Shown here: positions 15,236 to 25,355 of the stretch, in pieces
Numbering within the stretch: position 1 is the stretch's first letter
How the letters are laid out: each line of letters starts with the position of its first letter
From: JACVRW01 sp046735115
GTDB taxonomy: Bacteria; Actinomycetota; Thermoleophilia; Solirubrobacterales; Thermoleophilaceae
DNA: 29,338 nt
Reading direction: 5' to 3'
Assembly (NCBI GenBank): GCA_046735115.1
Contig: JBKPSR010000004.1
Location: 1 to 29,338, forward strand
Program-made: the position numbers and the translations under genes
Notes under the pieces: generated by a model
The model's database searches: none
Seen by the model: the letters and a program-made list of their open reading frames with translations, nothing else
Told to the model about the DNA's origin: nothing

Positions 15236-17464
15236 CTATGCGACCACGCGCAGGTGCCGGAACGGCCGGCCCCTCAGCTCGCGCACGACCGCGTCGACGA
15301 GGCGCTCCTCGTCGCGCACCTGGCCGTCCGTGACCGCGTCGATCAGGCTGCGCTTGCGCTCGAGTAGCTCCGCCATCGTCTCGTCGATGGTGTCCGGAGC
15401 GAGCAGATACCAGGCGGTGACCGCGCTGTCCTGTCCGATCCGGTGCAGGCGGTCCTCGGCCTGGTCGTGGCGGGCGGGCGTCCAGTCGAGCTCGAGGAAC
15501 GCCACGTTGGAGGCGCGCGTGAGCGTGATCCCCTGCGAGCCCGCCTTGAGCGAGCAGACGATCAGCTGCGGCCCGTTCTCGTCCTGGAAGCTGTCCACCG
15601 CCCGCTGACGCGCCGGCGCCGGGTCGCTGCCGAGGATGTGCAGCGCGCTCGGGAAGCGGTCGAGCACCGCCCGCTGAGTTGCGATGTGCTCCGCGAACAC
15701 GACGAGCGGCTCGCCGGACTCGAGGAAGTCGGCCACCCATGCAAGCGCCGTCGGCAGCTTGCCGCGGGCCGCGAGCTGGCGCAGGTTGTTGAGCCGCACC
15801 AGCTGCTCGGCGCGCAGCGCGGCGGCGACCTTCGCGTCGATCGTCCCCAGGTCGAGCGGAAGCGTCTGTAGCCAGGCGATCACGTCGCGCTCGGCGAGCC
15901 GGTACTCGTGCTCGTTCGAGAGCAGCACCGGGACGGTGTCGTGCCTCTTCGCGGGCAGCTGAGGCAGCACCTGCTGCTTGGTCCTGCGCACGTAGCAGTG
16001 GGCGCGGAGGTTCCAGTGGAGGCGGTCGTCGCTGCCCGCGGCCCGGAAGCGGCGCGTAAGGCGGGCGCCGCTGCCGAAGTCCTTCAGCCGGCCGATCACG
16101 CGCAGCTGCGAGACGAGCTCCTCGGCCCGGTTCAAGATCGGCGTTCCGGTGAGGGCGAGCCGCAGCGCGCCGTCCGGCAGCTGGCCCGCCAGCTCGAGCG
16201 CCGCCCGCGTCCGCGCGGCGCGCGCGTTCTTCACGTAATGCGACTCGTCGAGGATCAGCGCGCGCGGCTCGAGCTCCACCAGCTTGTCGAGGTGCCAGTC
16301 GAGGATGTCGTAGTTCAGGACGACGATCTCCGCGGCCGAGGTCTCCTCGGTCCAGGTCTCGTCGGTCCTGCCGCCCAGCACCGCCACCTTCCGGCGCGGC
16401 AGCCAATGCTTCGCCTCGCGCTCCCAAACCAGCTTCATGCTCGCCGGGCACACGACGACCGTCGGGAACGCGTCGTCCGCCTCGATGGTCGCGAGCGCTT
16501 GGACGGTCTTACCGAGACCCTGTTCGTCGGCGATGAACGTGCGGCGCCGTTCGAGCGCGTAACGTACCCCCGCGCGCTGGAACGGGTGGAGCACGCCGCC
16601 CAGTCCGAGGTCTTCGAGCTCGGCATCCTCGGCGTACGAGAGCGCGACGGTCTCAGCTGCCCGCTCGTACTCTGCCACGAGCTCCTGCAGCAGCTCGCTG
16701 GCGGGCTCCTCCACGTGCACGCCGGGATATGCCTCCAGGTAATCCGTGAGCTGAGGCGTGAGCGCGGGGTCGGCGGGCACGGTCACCCCCCAGGGCGCGT
16801 CGCGCAGGAAGAAGCGACCTGGCCGGTGAACGGGGTGCGCCTCGGACAGCTCGCGGAAGGCGGTCGCCGGGGCGCGGTCCCAGATGTGGAAGACCGTGAA
16901 GTGCGGCTCGCCGTCCTCCCCGATCTGGAGCGTCAGCTCGGCGGGCGGCGGCGTGTGCCCCGTGCGGAGCGAGCGCGCGCACGCGGTGGCGAGGTCGTCC
17001 AGACGCAAGCCCTCGAGCTGCTGAACGAGCGCGGCGTTCTCGGCGCTGAACGGAAACAGCACCCGGCCGTCGCCGGCGTCGGTCCCCGCGCTCAGCTCGT
17101 CCGGCGTCTCGCCCTGGAGCGTGCGGACCAGAAAGTGGCCGCGCCCCTCGCGCGCCACGACGGTGCAGACGGCGCGCCAGCGATCCGAGTCGCTGAGCCA
17201 GGCGAGCACGTCGGGGCTGGGCACGAGGTCCGGGAACTGGGCCAGCAGCGCCTCGACCGCCTTCGCCACGCGCGGCCGCGCGGGCACGCGCCAGTGCTTG
17301 CGCCGCCAGTCGAACCAGCGCCCGGGCAGCTGCTTGACGGCCTCGTTCAGCTCCTCGTGAAAGCGGAAGTCGAACACCAGCTCGGCCTCACGCGGATTGT
17401 CAGCGAGCAGCCAGATCTGGCCCGACGCGGGCCCGGACTCGTCCTTGAGAGGGTCGACGGCCAA
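15236..17464 (-). CDS. SNF2-family DNA translocase with HARP-like N-terminal region (SMARCAL1-like)
   Basis: The protein has 742 residues from the TTG at 17462-17464. Residues about 30-76 (VFDFRFHEELNEAVKQLPG then WFDWRRKHWRVP) resemble the HARP motif that lets SMARCAL1-type proteins anneal or remodel forked DNA. The SNF2 core follows: Walker A in DEQGLGKTVQA (K319), DESH box (406-409), SALTGTP-like ALTGTPILN, and helicase motif VI RLHRIGQ (672-678). The TTG is favoured because TAAGCT lies 7 nt upstream, with its TAA being the glycosyltransferase stop. An in-frame ATG at 17513-17515 would add 17 residues and overlap that gene by 41 nt. The likely role is fork or recombination-intermediate repair; substrate evidence is lacking. 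Confidence 0.88.
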   Translation of the reverse strand: MAVDPLKDESGPASGQIWLLADNPREAELVFDFRFHEELNEAVKQLPGRWFDWRRKHWRVPARPRVAKAVEALLAQFPDLVPSPDVLAWLSDSDRWRAVCTVVAREGRGHFLVRTLQGETPDELSAGTDAGDGRVLFPFSAENAALVQQLEGLRLDDLATACARSLRTGHTPPPAELTLQIGEDGEPHFTVFHIWDRAPATAFRELSEAHPVHRPGRFFLRDAPWGVTVPADPALTPQLTDYLEAYPGVHVEEPASELLQELVAEYERAAETVALSYAEDAELEDLGLGGVLHPFQRAGVRYALERRRTFIADEQGLGKTVQALATIEADDAFPTVVVCPASMKLVWEREAKHWLPRRKVAVLGGRTDETWTEETSAAEIVVLNYDILDWHLDKLVELEPRALILDESHYVKNARAARTRAALELAGQLPDGALRLALTGTPILNRAEELVSQLRVIGRLKDFGSGARLTRRFRAAGSDDRLHWNLRAHCYVRRTKQQVLPQLPAKRHDTVPVLLSNEHEYRLAERDVIAWLQTLPLDLGTIDAKVAAALRAEQLVRLNNLRQLAARGKLPTALAWVADFLESGEPLVVFAEHIATQRAVLDRFPSALHILGSDPAPARQRAVDSFQDENGPQLIVCSLKAGSQGITLTRASNVAFLELDWTPARHDQAEDRLHRIGQDSAVTAWYLLAPDTIDETMAELLERKRSLIDAVTDGQVRDEERLVDAVVRELRGRPFRHLRVVA

Positions 17465-17471
17465 ACAGACG

Positions 17472-17477
17472 AGCTTA
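17472..17477 (-). promoter_or_regulatory. TAAGCT -10 box on the glycosyltransferase stop codon
   Basis: The minus strand reads TAAGCT, 7 nt, TTG of the SNF2 gene. TAA (17475-17477) is the stop of the glycosyltransferase. The box supports the otherwise weak TTG start. Confidence 0.45.
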
Positions 17478-18644
17478 GCGGCGATCGAGCCTTTCCAAAA
17501 GGCCCACCGCGGCATCGACCGGAGGTTCCGCGCGCAGCTCTTCTGCGAGCCCACGGGCCCGTTCCCCGTAGGACCGCTCCTCGAGGACCCGGCCGACGGC
17601 GTCGTGGAGCGCGGCGGCCGTCGCGTCCGGATCCTCGCGGTTCGGCTCGACCGCGAGGCCGGCGCCCACCTCGGCCACGCGGCGTGCGTTCTGGGGCTGG
17701 TCCGCGAACAGGGGAACGACAACGAGCGGCACGCCGGCCGCGATCGCGCCGAGCGTCGAGCCGGAGCCGCCGTGCACCACCGCGGCCGCCGCGTGGCCGA
17801 GCACGTCCTGCTGCGGCACCCAGCGCTCGACCCGCACGTTGTCCGGCGCCGGCGGCAGTGCGCCCACGTCCAGCTCGCGGCCGACGGTCAGGAGGACGCG
17901 GACGGGGAGCTCGGCGAGTGCCTGGAGGGCCACTCCATAGACCGGGAGTGCCTGAGGGAAGCTCCCCGCCACGCTGCCGAAGGTCACATAGACGAGCGAC
18001 TGGTGCTCGCGGCCGGGCCACCAGCGGGGAAGCTCCCGGGGCGCCTCGTCCCAGGAAGGATCGTGGAAGCGATGGGTGTCCGGCATACGGCCCTCGTCGA
18101 GCGACGCCGGGAAGACGCTCAGATAGGGCGAGCCCCGTAGGCGATCGGCGTCGGGGTCCGGTGGCAGCCCCTCGGTCCGCCGGATCGCGTCGATCGCTCC
18201 CGCAGCGATTCCGAGCCCGAGCTCCTCGCTCGAGGCAAGGCCGATGGCCACCCGCGCGTGGGGCACGCCGTGCTGCTCCGCGGCGAGCGCCGCCGCGTAT
18301 TCGTTCGGGTCGCGCAGCACGACGTCGGGTCGGCACTCGTCGAATGCGGCGCGAAGCCCGGGCAGCGCTGCGGTGGTGTTGAGCCGGCCGAAGAGCTCCC
18401 CCACGACGACCTCGTTCGCCTCCTCCGGCGACAGCTGCGGCACTCGTGCCCAGAGCGCCGCCGCCTGGTCCTCGGGCGGGGGGTCGAACCGCCGGAAGGC
18501 GAAGCCGGCGCTGTCCACCGGGCCTGCCAGGTCGGGTGGCCCCGCGACGATCACCTCGTGCCCCCCGCACGCGAATGCGCGCGCGAAGGGCACGAGAGGG
18601 TTGAAGTGGCCCGCGCCGCGGGTGGACGAGAAGAGGGCGCGCAC
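17475..18644 (-). CDS. UDP-glycosyltransferase, MGT/erythromycin-type GT1 family
   Basis: This 389-residue GT-B enzyme has N-terminal VRALFSSTRGAGHFNPLVPF, where the His may be the catalytic base. Its C-terminal nucleotide-sugar motif reads WVPQQDVLGHAAAAVVHGGSGST, then GVPLVVVPLFADQPQNA (H291, D315-Q316). This pattern fits GT1 enzymes that glycosylate macrolides, flavonoids, sterols or carotenoids. No biosynthetic cluster surrounds it, so a xenobiotic-detoxifying or lipid-glycosylating role is equally possible. GTG 18642-18644 starts just before the first beta strand; only a poor box (AAGACT, 6 nt upstream) precedes it. It is head to head with the ornithine cyclodeaminase-like gene, and its stop codon leads straight into the SNF2 gene. 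Confidence 0.88.
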   Translation of the reverse strand: MRALFSSTRGAGHFNPLVPFARAFACGGHEVIVAGPPDLAGPVDSAGFAFRRFDPPPEDQAAALWARVPQLSPEEANEVVVGELFGRLNTTAALPGLRAAFDECRPDVVLRDPNEYAAALAAEQHGVPHARVAIGLASSEELGLGIAAGAIDAIRRTEGLPPDPDADRLRGSPYLSVFPASLDEGRMPDTHRFHDPSWDEAPRELPRWWPGREHQSLVYVTFGSVAGSFPQALPVYGVALQALAELPVRVLLTVGRELDVGALPPAPDNVRVERWVPQQDVLGHAAAAVVHGGSGSTLGAIAAGVPLVVVPLFADQPQNARRVAEVGAGLAVEPNREDPDATAAALHDAVGRVLEERSYGERARGLAEELRAEPPVDAAVGLLERLDRR

Positions 18645-18695
18645 GCGGGCAGTCTTGCGCTTCAGGCGGCTGGGCTCGCCGGAGCCGCCGCCGAC

Positions 18696-18701
18696 TAGGC
18701 T
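18696..18701 (+). promoter_or_regulatory. TAGGCT -10 box, leaderless start of the ornithine cyclodeaminase-like gene
   Basis: TAGGCT is followed by 6 nt and the ATG at 18708, the same spacing as at 1417, 4820 and 25317. There is no Shine-Dalgarno sequence. Confidence 0.55.
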
Positions 18702-18707
18702 ACGCCG

Positions 18708-19667
18708 ATGGCCGCCGCGAGCGTGCGCTACCTCACTCGCGCGGACGTGGAGGCGGTCGGCCCGGCCGGCACGGAGGTGATCGAGATCCTCGACGCCGCT
18801 TTCCGCGCGAAGCGCGAGGGCGCGGTCGAGATGCCGCCCAAGACCGGCGTGCACCCGCGCGACGACGCGTTTATCCACGCGATGCCGGCGTACCTCGCGG
18901 ACGCCGACGCGGTGGGCCTGAAGTGGGTGGCGGGCTATCCCGCCAACCAGGACCACGGCCTGCCCTACATCCACGGGCTGTTCGTCCTCTCGGAGGCCGC
19001 CACAGGACGTCCGCTCGCCGTGATGGACGCGACCTGGATCACCGAGGTGCGCACTGCCGCGGCGAGCATGCTCGGGATCCGGGCGCTCGCGGAGCGGCCC
19101 GTCGACGCGCTCGGCATCATCGGGTGCGGCCGCCAGGGGAGCGTCCACCTCGAGCTCGCGCAGCAGGTCCTCCCCGCGCTGCGGCGCGCCATCCTGTTCG
19201 ACCGCCACCCCGAGCGCGCCGAGGCGCTCGCCGCCGCGCACCCGGAGCTCGACGTCCAGGTCGCCGGGGCGGCCGAGGAGGTGGCAGCGGGCACGCAGGC
19301 GGTGGTGACCACGGCCGCGATCGTGCGCGATCCCGAGCGCCCGCTCCGGCGCGCTCACCTTGCCGGCGCGACCGTGGCCTGCGCGATCGACTTCGACGCC
19401 TCGCTCGCCGAGGACGTCTTCGAGGACGCGGCGCTGTTCGTCGTCGACGACGTCGCCCAGTACCGCTACTACCGCGAGCAGGGCCACTTCGCCGGCTACC
19501 CCGACCACCCCGCGGAGCTCTGCGACGCGCTCGACCCTACGGCCGGCCACCCACCCGGCCTGCGCGTGCTCGTGCCGCTCGGGATCGCGCTGGAGGACGT
19601 GGCGGTGGCGGCGGAGATCGAGCGTCGCGCCGCCGAGCTCGGCGTGGGGACCGAGCTCCCGCTCTAG
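18708..19667 (+). CDS. Ornithine cyclodeaminase / mu-crystallin family protein
   Basis: This 319-residue protein has the fold of ornithine cyclodeaminase, alanine dehydrogenase (archaeal type) and mu-crystallin. Visible features are K72 in GLKWVAGYP (substrate carboxylate/catalytic Lys), GLPYIHGLFVL, MDATWITEVRTAAAS (R115), the NAD(P) loop GCGRQG (140-144 region) and D228 in AIDFDASL at the catalytic Asp position. The family reduces or deaminates amino or imino acids with NAD(P)H, and members cannot be separated by motif alone. Its stop TAG (19665-19667) overlaps the stop of the ABC permease on the other strand in the sequence CTAG. It starts divergently from the glycosyltransferase gene. Confidence 0.88.
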   Translation: MAAASVRYLTRADVEAVGPAGTEVIEILDAAFRAKREGAVEMPPKTGVHPRDDAFIHAMPAYLADADAVGLKWVAGYPANQDHGLPYIHGLFVLSEAATGRPLAVMDATWITEVRTAAASMLGIRALAERPVDALGIIGCGRQGSVHLELAQQVLPALRRAILFDRHPERAEALAAAHPELDVQVAGAAEEVAAGTQAVVTTAAIVRDPERPLRRAHLAGATVACAIDFDASLAEDVFEDAALFVVDDVAQYRYYREQGHFAGYPDHPAELCDALDPTAGHPPGLRVLVPLGIALEDVAVAAEIERRAAELGVGTELPL

Positions 19668-20470
19668 TCGATCAGGCGCTTCTCCATCCGGTGCACCGCC
19701 ACGCGCCAGAGCGCGAGCGCAACGACGATCAGGAACGCCACGCGCAGCACGTCGGTGGTCTTGAAGCCGAACGACGCGTGGCGGACGAGCTCGACGAGTT
19801 GGTGCAGCGGGTTCAGCTGGGACGCGATCTGCACGCCCTCCGGCAGCTGGTCGATCGGGAAGAACGTGCCGGCGACCAGGAACAGCGGCGTGATGAAGAG
19901 CGTCGTGACGTAGTTGAACTGGTCGATCTTCGCGACTGTCGCCGCCACCGCGATGCCGAACGCAGAGAAGATCAGCGACGTAAAGAAGGCGAACAGCGGC
20001 ACTAGCAGCATCCCGGGCGCGGGATCGAGCCCGAACCCAAACGACACGATCAGCGGGAAGCAGCCGTAGACCGACGAGCGGATCCCGATCCACAGCATCT
20101 CGGCCGTCACCAGCTCCTCGACGTCGACCGGCGCAGCCAGGATCGCGTCGTAGGTGCGCTGGAAGCGCTCCTTCACGAACGTGCCGAACATCGCGGGGAA
20201 CGCGCTCGAGAAGATGACCGCGGTGGCCACCATGCCCGTGCCCACGTACTCCACGTAGTCGAGGCCGTCGACCCGGTTCACGAGCGTGGCGCCGAGCCCG
20301 AGGCCGAAGGCCAGCAGGTACACGATCGGCTCGAGCAGGCTCGAGAAGGTGGTCGCCTTCCAGAAGGTGCGGAAGTTCGCCACCTCGCGGCTCATCACGC
20401 CGCCGATGGCGGCCGGCTCCAGGCGCCGCATTTGCGGACCACGCGGTGCGTGCGCTGCCTCCTGAGTCAC
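19664..20470 (-). CDS. ABC-2 type exporter permease (DrrB/NodJ-like)
   Basis: This 268-residue membrane protein has six predicted helices. Examples are LLEPIVYLLAFGLGLG, GTGMVATAVIFSSAFPAMFG, MLLVPLFAFFTSLIFSAFGIAVAA, FNYVTTLFITPLFLVAGTFFP and FLIVVALALWRVAVHRM. It carries the ABC2-signature stretch FFPIDQLPEGVQIASQLNPLHQLVEL typical of NodJ/DrrB. GTG 20468-20470 is chosen because it overlaps the ATPase stop (GTGA) and has AGGAGG 5 nt upstream; ATG 20431 would lose 13 residues. With the adjacent ATPase it forms an exporter for a lipid, sugar-lipid or drug; cargo is unknown. It converges on the cyclodeaminase-like gene. Confidence 0.92.
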   Translation of the reverse strand: MTQEAAHAPRGPQMRRLEPAAIGGVMSREVANFRTFWKATTFSSLLEPIVYLLAFGLGLGATLVNRVDGLDYVEYVGTGMVATAVIFSSAFPAMFGTFVKERFQRTYDAILAAPVDVEELVTAEMLWIGIRSSVYGCFPLIVSFGFGLDPAPGMLLVPLFAFFTSLIFSAFGIAVAATVAKIDQFNYVTTLFITPLFLVAGTFFPIDQLPEGVQIASQLNPLHQLVELVRHASFGFKTTDVLRVAFLIVVALALWRVAVHRMEKRLID

Positions 20471-21357
20471 TCGGCCTCCTCTCCCGTGAGCAGGACGAAC
20501 ACGTCCTCGAGCGAGGCGGCGCGGCGCACCGCGTCCGGCGGCACCGCCCCGTCGGTGGCCTTCTCCGAGCCCACGATCGCGATCGCCGGTCCGGCCGGGC
20601 GCACCTTCAGCCCCTGCGCCTCCGCCCTCGCGCGCACCTCGGCGAGCCGGGCGGGCGCGGCATACACCTCGGCGGTCTCCTGCCCGGCGTGCTGGGCGAC
20701 CAGCTCGGCGGGCCGGCCGCGGCTGATGATCTTCCCGTGCGCCATGACGGCCACCTCGTCGGCGAGCCGCTCGGCCTCCTCGATGTAATGGGTGGACATC
20801 AGGATCGTCTTGCCGCGCGAGCGCAGGTTGTCGATCAGCGACCACAGCTGGGTGCGGATCTGCGGGTCGAGGCCGACCGTCGGCTCGTCCAGGAGCAGGA
20901 GCTGCGGGTCGTGCACGAGCCCGCGCGCCAGCAGCAACCGCCGCCGCATCCCGCCGGAGAGCTGGTCGACCGGGTCACGGCGGCGCCCGTCGAGGCGCGC
21001 GAGCTCGAGCCCGTAGTTCACCGCCGCCTTCACGTCGCGCACGCGATACAGACGTGCGAACACGGCCAGGTTGTCCTCGACCGACACATCGACATCGAGG
21101 TTGTCGAGCTGGGGGACCACGCCCATCAGGGCGCGCGCCTCCTTCGACTCGGCCGGCAGCTCGTGCCCGAGCACCGTGATCCGGCCCTCGTTCTGGCGCG
21201 CCTGGCCGGTCAGCATGCGCATCGTCGTCGACTTGCCGGCCCCGTTCGGGCCGAGCAGGCCGAGGCAGATGCCCTGCGGCACCTCGAGGTCGAGGCCGTC
21301 GACCGCGGTGATCGGCCCGAACCTCTTCACAACTCCGTGTAGCTCGATCGCTGGCAA
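20467..21357 (-). CDS. ABC exporter ATPase (DrrA/NodI-like)
   Basis: This 296-residue nucleotide-binding subunit has Walker A GPNGAGKST (36-44), a Q-loop-like PQLDNLD, signature LSGGM (132-136), Walker B LLLLDEP (152-158) and switch H189 in STHYIEEAE. The C-terminal extra domain of about 70 residues (EVYAAPARLAEV ... SLEDVFVLLTGEEAE) is usual for DrrA-type exporters. The TTG at 21355-21357 is the start: AGGAG sits 4 nt upstream and no ATG or GTG fits. TAGTCT (minus strand, 21367-21372) lies 9 nt before the TTG and may be its -10. It is coupled to the permease by a GTGA overlap and divergent from glnN. Confidence 0.93.
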   Translation of the reverse strand: MPAIELHGVVKRFGPITAVDGLDLEVPQGICLGLLGPNGAGKSTTMRMLTGQARQNEGRITVLGHELPAESKEARALMGVVPQLDNLDVDVSVEDNLAVFARLYRVRDVKAAVNYGLELARLDGRRRDPVDQLSGGMRRRLLLARGLVHDPQLLLLDEPTVGLDPQIRTQLWSLIDNLRSRGKTILMSTHYIEEAERLADEVAVMAHGKIISRGRPAELVAQHAGQETAEVYAAPARLAEVRARAEAQGLKVRPAGPAIAIVGSEKATDGAVPPDAVRRAASLEDVFVLLTGEEAE

Positions 21358-21446
21358 CGGCTCCTGAGACTACGTACTCGACAATGGGCGAACGCTCTTT
21401 GCGGATCTTTAGACAGCGGTACAAGGAAAAACTGATCGCTCGCGGC

Positions 21447-21478
21447 TAGCTTTGCCCTGCCCGGAACCCGCCAGGAGG
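21447..21478 (+). promoter_or_regulatory. Candidate -10 (TAGCTT) and ribosome site of glnN
   Basis: TAGCTT (21447-21452) fits TANNNT. AGGAGG (21473-21478) is the best Shine-Dalgarno sequence in the area but stands 12 nt before ATG 21491, a long spacing. The 21361-21450 stretch is noticeably more AT-rich than its surroundings and must hold the divergent ABC and glnN control sites. I see no clear GlnR palindrome. Confidence 0.4.
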
Positions 21479-21490
21479 CTCGCTCACGAC

Positions 21491-23641
<2,151 letters not shown>

Positions 23642-23644
23642 CGA

Positions 23645-23666
23645 CCGCCTCAGACGGCCGAGGCGG
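23645..23666. terminator. Hairpin between convergent glnN and MFS-cNMP genes
   Basis: CCGCCTC (23645-23651), an 8-nt loop and GAGGCGG (23660-23666) form a 7-bp GC-rich stem just after the glnN stop, covering the last codons of the opposing gene. No T-tract follows. It could serve both directions. Confidence 0.45.
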
Positions 23667-25317
23667 CCGGCTCGCGCGCCGCGCGGCCGGCCGCCAGCTC
23701 GTCGACCGTCTGAGCGCTGAAGCGGTGATCCCCGATCGCGCTCAGGAAGGAGTCGCGGTCGAGCGCGAACACGACCGCGTCGGTCCGCGCCGTGACGGTG
23801 GCGGTTCGCGGCACGTTGCGCAGGAGGGCGATCTCGCCGAACACGTCTCCGCCGGTGAGCGGCGGAAACGCGCCGCGCGAGCAAGTCACGTCGAAGGTGC
23901 CCCTGTCGATCACGTAGAAGCACTCGCCGGGCTCGCCCTCGCGCACCACGGCCTGCCCGGCCGGCACCTTCGTTTCCTCGAGCCGGCGGGCGAGGTTCTC
24001 GAGCGTGCCGATCGGCAGCGGAGCGAAGAGCGGCACGCGCCGGAGCAGCGCGAACGCGTGCTCCGGGATCGCGGCGCCGGCCTCGTAGCGCGCCAGGCTT
24101 GCCCAGCGCAGCGTGACGATGAGCGGCAGGCAGCAGCCGATGGCCACGAGCGCGCCGCGTATGCCCAGGAGCCCGACGAGCGCGGGCGCGATCATCGCCC
24201 CGAGCCCGGTGGTGATCCAGTAGCTGCTCTCGAGGACGGCGAACGCGCGTCCGAGCAGGTCGTCGGAGGTGAGCCGCTGGAGCAGGGTGAGATTGGCGGT
24301 CTCGATGAGGCTGTAGCCCGCACCGAGGATGAGGAGCGCCGCCACCGCCACCGGGACATGCGGCAGAGCCGCCACCACCACCAGCGGGACGCCCACCATG
24401 AGACAGCCGCCCGCGAGACCGGCGGCGAGCCGTCCGCGTCCGAGCAGCGAGATTGCGGCGGCGCCGCCGACGATGCCGCCGATGGCCCAGGCGCTGTTCA
24501 GCCAGCCGACCGCCGCGTTGCCGAGGTCGAGCAGCTCGATCGCCACCAGGACGACCATCACGTCGACCGCGCCCTCGACGAGCGTGGAGCTCGCCGACAC
24601 GCCCACGAGCAGGCGCAGGCTCGGGTCGCGGGCCACGGTGCGGAAGCCGGAGACGAGCTCCTCGAGCGCTCGCTCGCCCTCATGAGCACTCTCGCGGTGG
24701 ACGGGGACCGGATCCCGGGGGATGCGGGCGAGCGGCCAGGCTGCGACCGCGAAGATCGCGGCGTTGGCGACGAAGGCGGCCTCAATGCTCGCGGCGGCGA
24801 TGAGGGCGCCGCCGAGGAGCGACCCCGCGAGAAAGCCGATGTTCTCGCCGGCGGTGATGACCGCGTTCGACGCGGCTATCTGCCGCGGCGTCTCGGCGAG
24901 GGCCGGCAGCAGCGCGGCCTGTGCCGGCTTGTGCGCCGTGGCGAGCGCGGTGAATACGGCAGCGAGCGCTAGTACGACCGCGAGCGGCGCCTCCGCCGCG
25001 ACCGCCGCCCCGATGGCGCCCAGGAGGAGCGCGCGGCCGATCACGCTCCCGAGCAGGACATCTCGGCGCGAGCGCCGGTCCACGATCGCTCCCGCCAGCG
25101 GCGCGGCCAGCCCGGCCGGCACCATGCGGGCCAGCGCCGCGACGCCGACAGCGGCCGCCCCGCCCTCGTTGTAGGCGTAGACGGCGAGAACGATGAAGAA
25201 GGTCCAGCTGCCGACCGAGGCGGCGGTCCAGTTCAGCTGCAGGCGTCGAAGGTCGGCGGTGCCGAGCGCGTCCGCGAGCGACCGCTGGAACGACGCGCGG
25301 CCCTGCGAGTCGGCCAC
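23650..25317 (-). CDS. MFS transporter fused to a C-terminal cyclic-nucleotide-binding domain
   Basis: This 555-residue protein has residues about 15-410 forming a major facilitator domain (GAIVDRRSRRDVLLGS as the loop-2/3 motif; many Ala/Leu/Gly helices). Residues 424-540 form a CAP/PKA-type cNMP domain. The phosphate-binding cassette is recognisable: GDVFGEIALLRNVPRTATV, with E495 and R504 in the key positions. The cAMP/cGMP contacts therefore look intact and transport may be gated by a nucleotide (inference). MFS-cNMP fusions exist in actinobacteria but their cargo is mostly unknown. GTG 25315-25317 follows TAGGCT by 6 nt. It is divergent from the PNPOx-like gene and convergent on glnN. 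Confidence 0.9.
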   Translation of the reverse strand: MADSQGRASFQRSLADALGTADLRRLQLNWTAASVGSWTFFIVLAVYAYNEGGAAAVGVAALARMVPAGLAAPLAGAIVDRRSRRDVLLGSVIGRALLLGAIGAAVAAEAPLAVVLALAAVFTALATAHKPAQAALLPALAETPRQIAASNAVITAGENIGFLAGSLLGGALIAAASIEAAFVANAAIFAVAAWPLARIPRDPVPVHRESAHEGERALEELVSGFRTVARDPSLRLLVGVSASSTLVEGAVDVMVVLVAIELLDLGNAAVGWLNSAWAIGGIVGGAAAISLLGRGRLAAGLAGGCLMVGVPLVVVAALPHVPVAVAALLILGAGYSLIETANLTLLQRLTSDDLLGRAFAVLESSYWITTGLGAMIAPALVGLLGIRGALVAIGCCLPLIVTLRWASLARYEAGAAIPEHAFALLRRVPLFAPLPIGTLENLARRLEETKVPAGQAVVREGEPGECFYVIDRGTFDVTCSRGAFPPLTGGDVFGEIALLRNVPRTATVTARTDAVVFALDRDSFLSAIGDHRFSAQTVDELAAGRAAREPAASAV

Positions 25318-25323
25318 CGAGCC

Positions 25324-25347
25324 AGCCTAACCCGGATCGCATAGCGT
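25324..25347. promoter_or_regulatory. Pair of divergent leaderless -10 boxes in a 38-bp gap
   Basis: The minus strand has TAGGCT (25324-25329), 6 nt before the GTG at 25317. The plus strand has TAGCGT (25342-25347), 8 nt before the GTG at 25356. Each -35 region would fall at or beyond the start of the opposite gene, so the two promoters must overlap and may compete. Confidence 0.5.
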
Positions 25348-25355
25348 TTCCCAGC

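Noticed and set aside
15908..18382. Very long plus-strand open frame (824 aa) opposite the SNF2 and glycosyltransferase genes
   Set aside because: Arg/Gly/His/Pro-rich with no domain; a GC-rich antisense shadow of two well-supported genes.
18645..20093. Long N-terminal extension of the glycosyltransferase reading frame across the cyclodeaminase gene
   Set aside because: It is antisense to a clear ornithine cyclodeaminase-like gene; the GT-B fold begins at the GTG at 18644.
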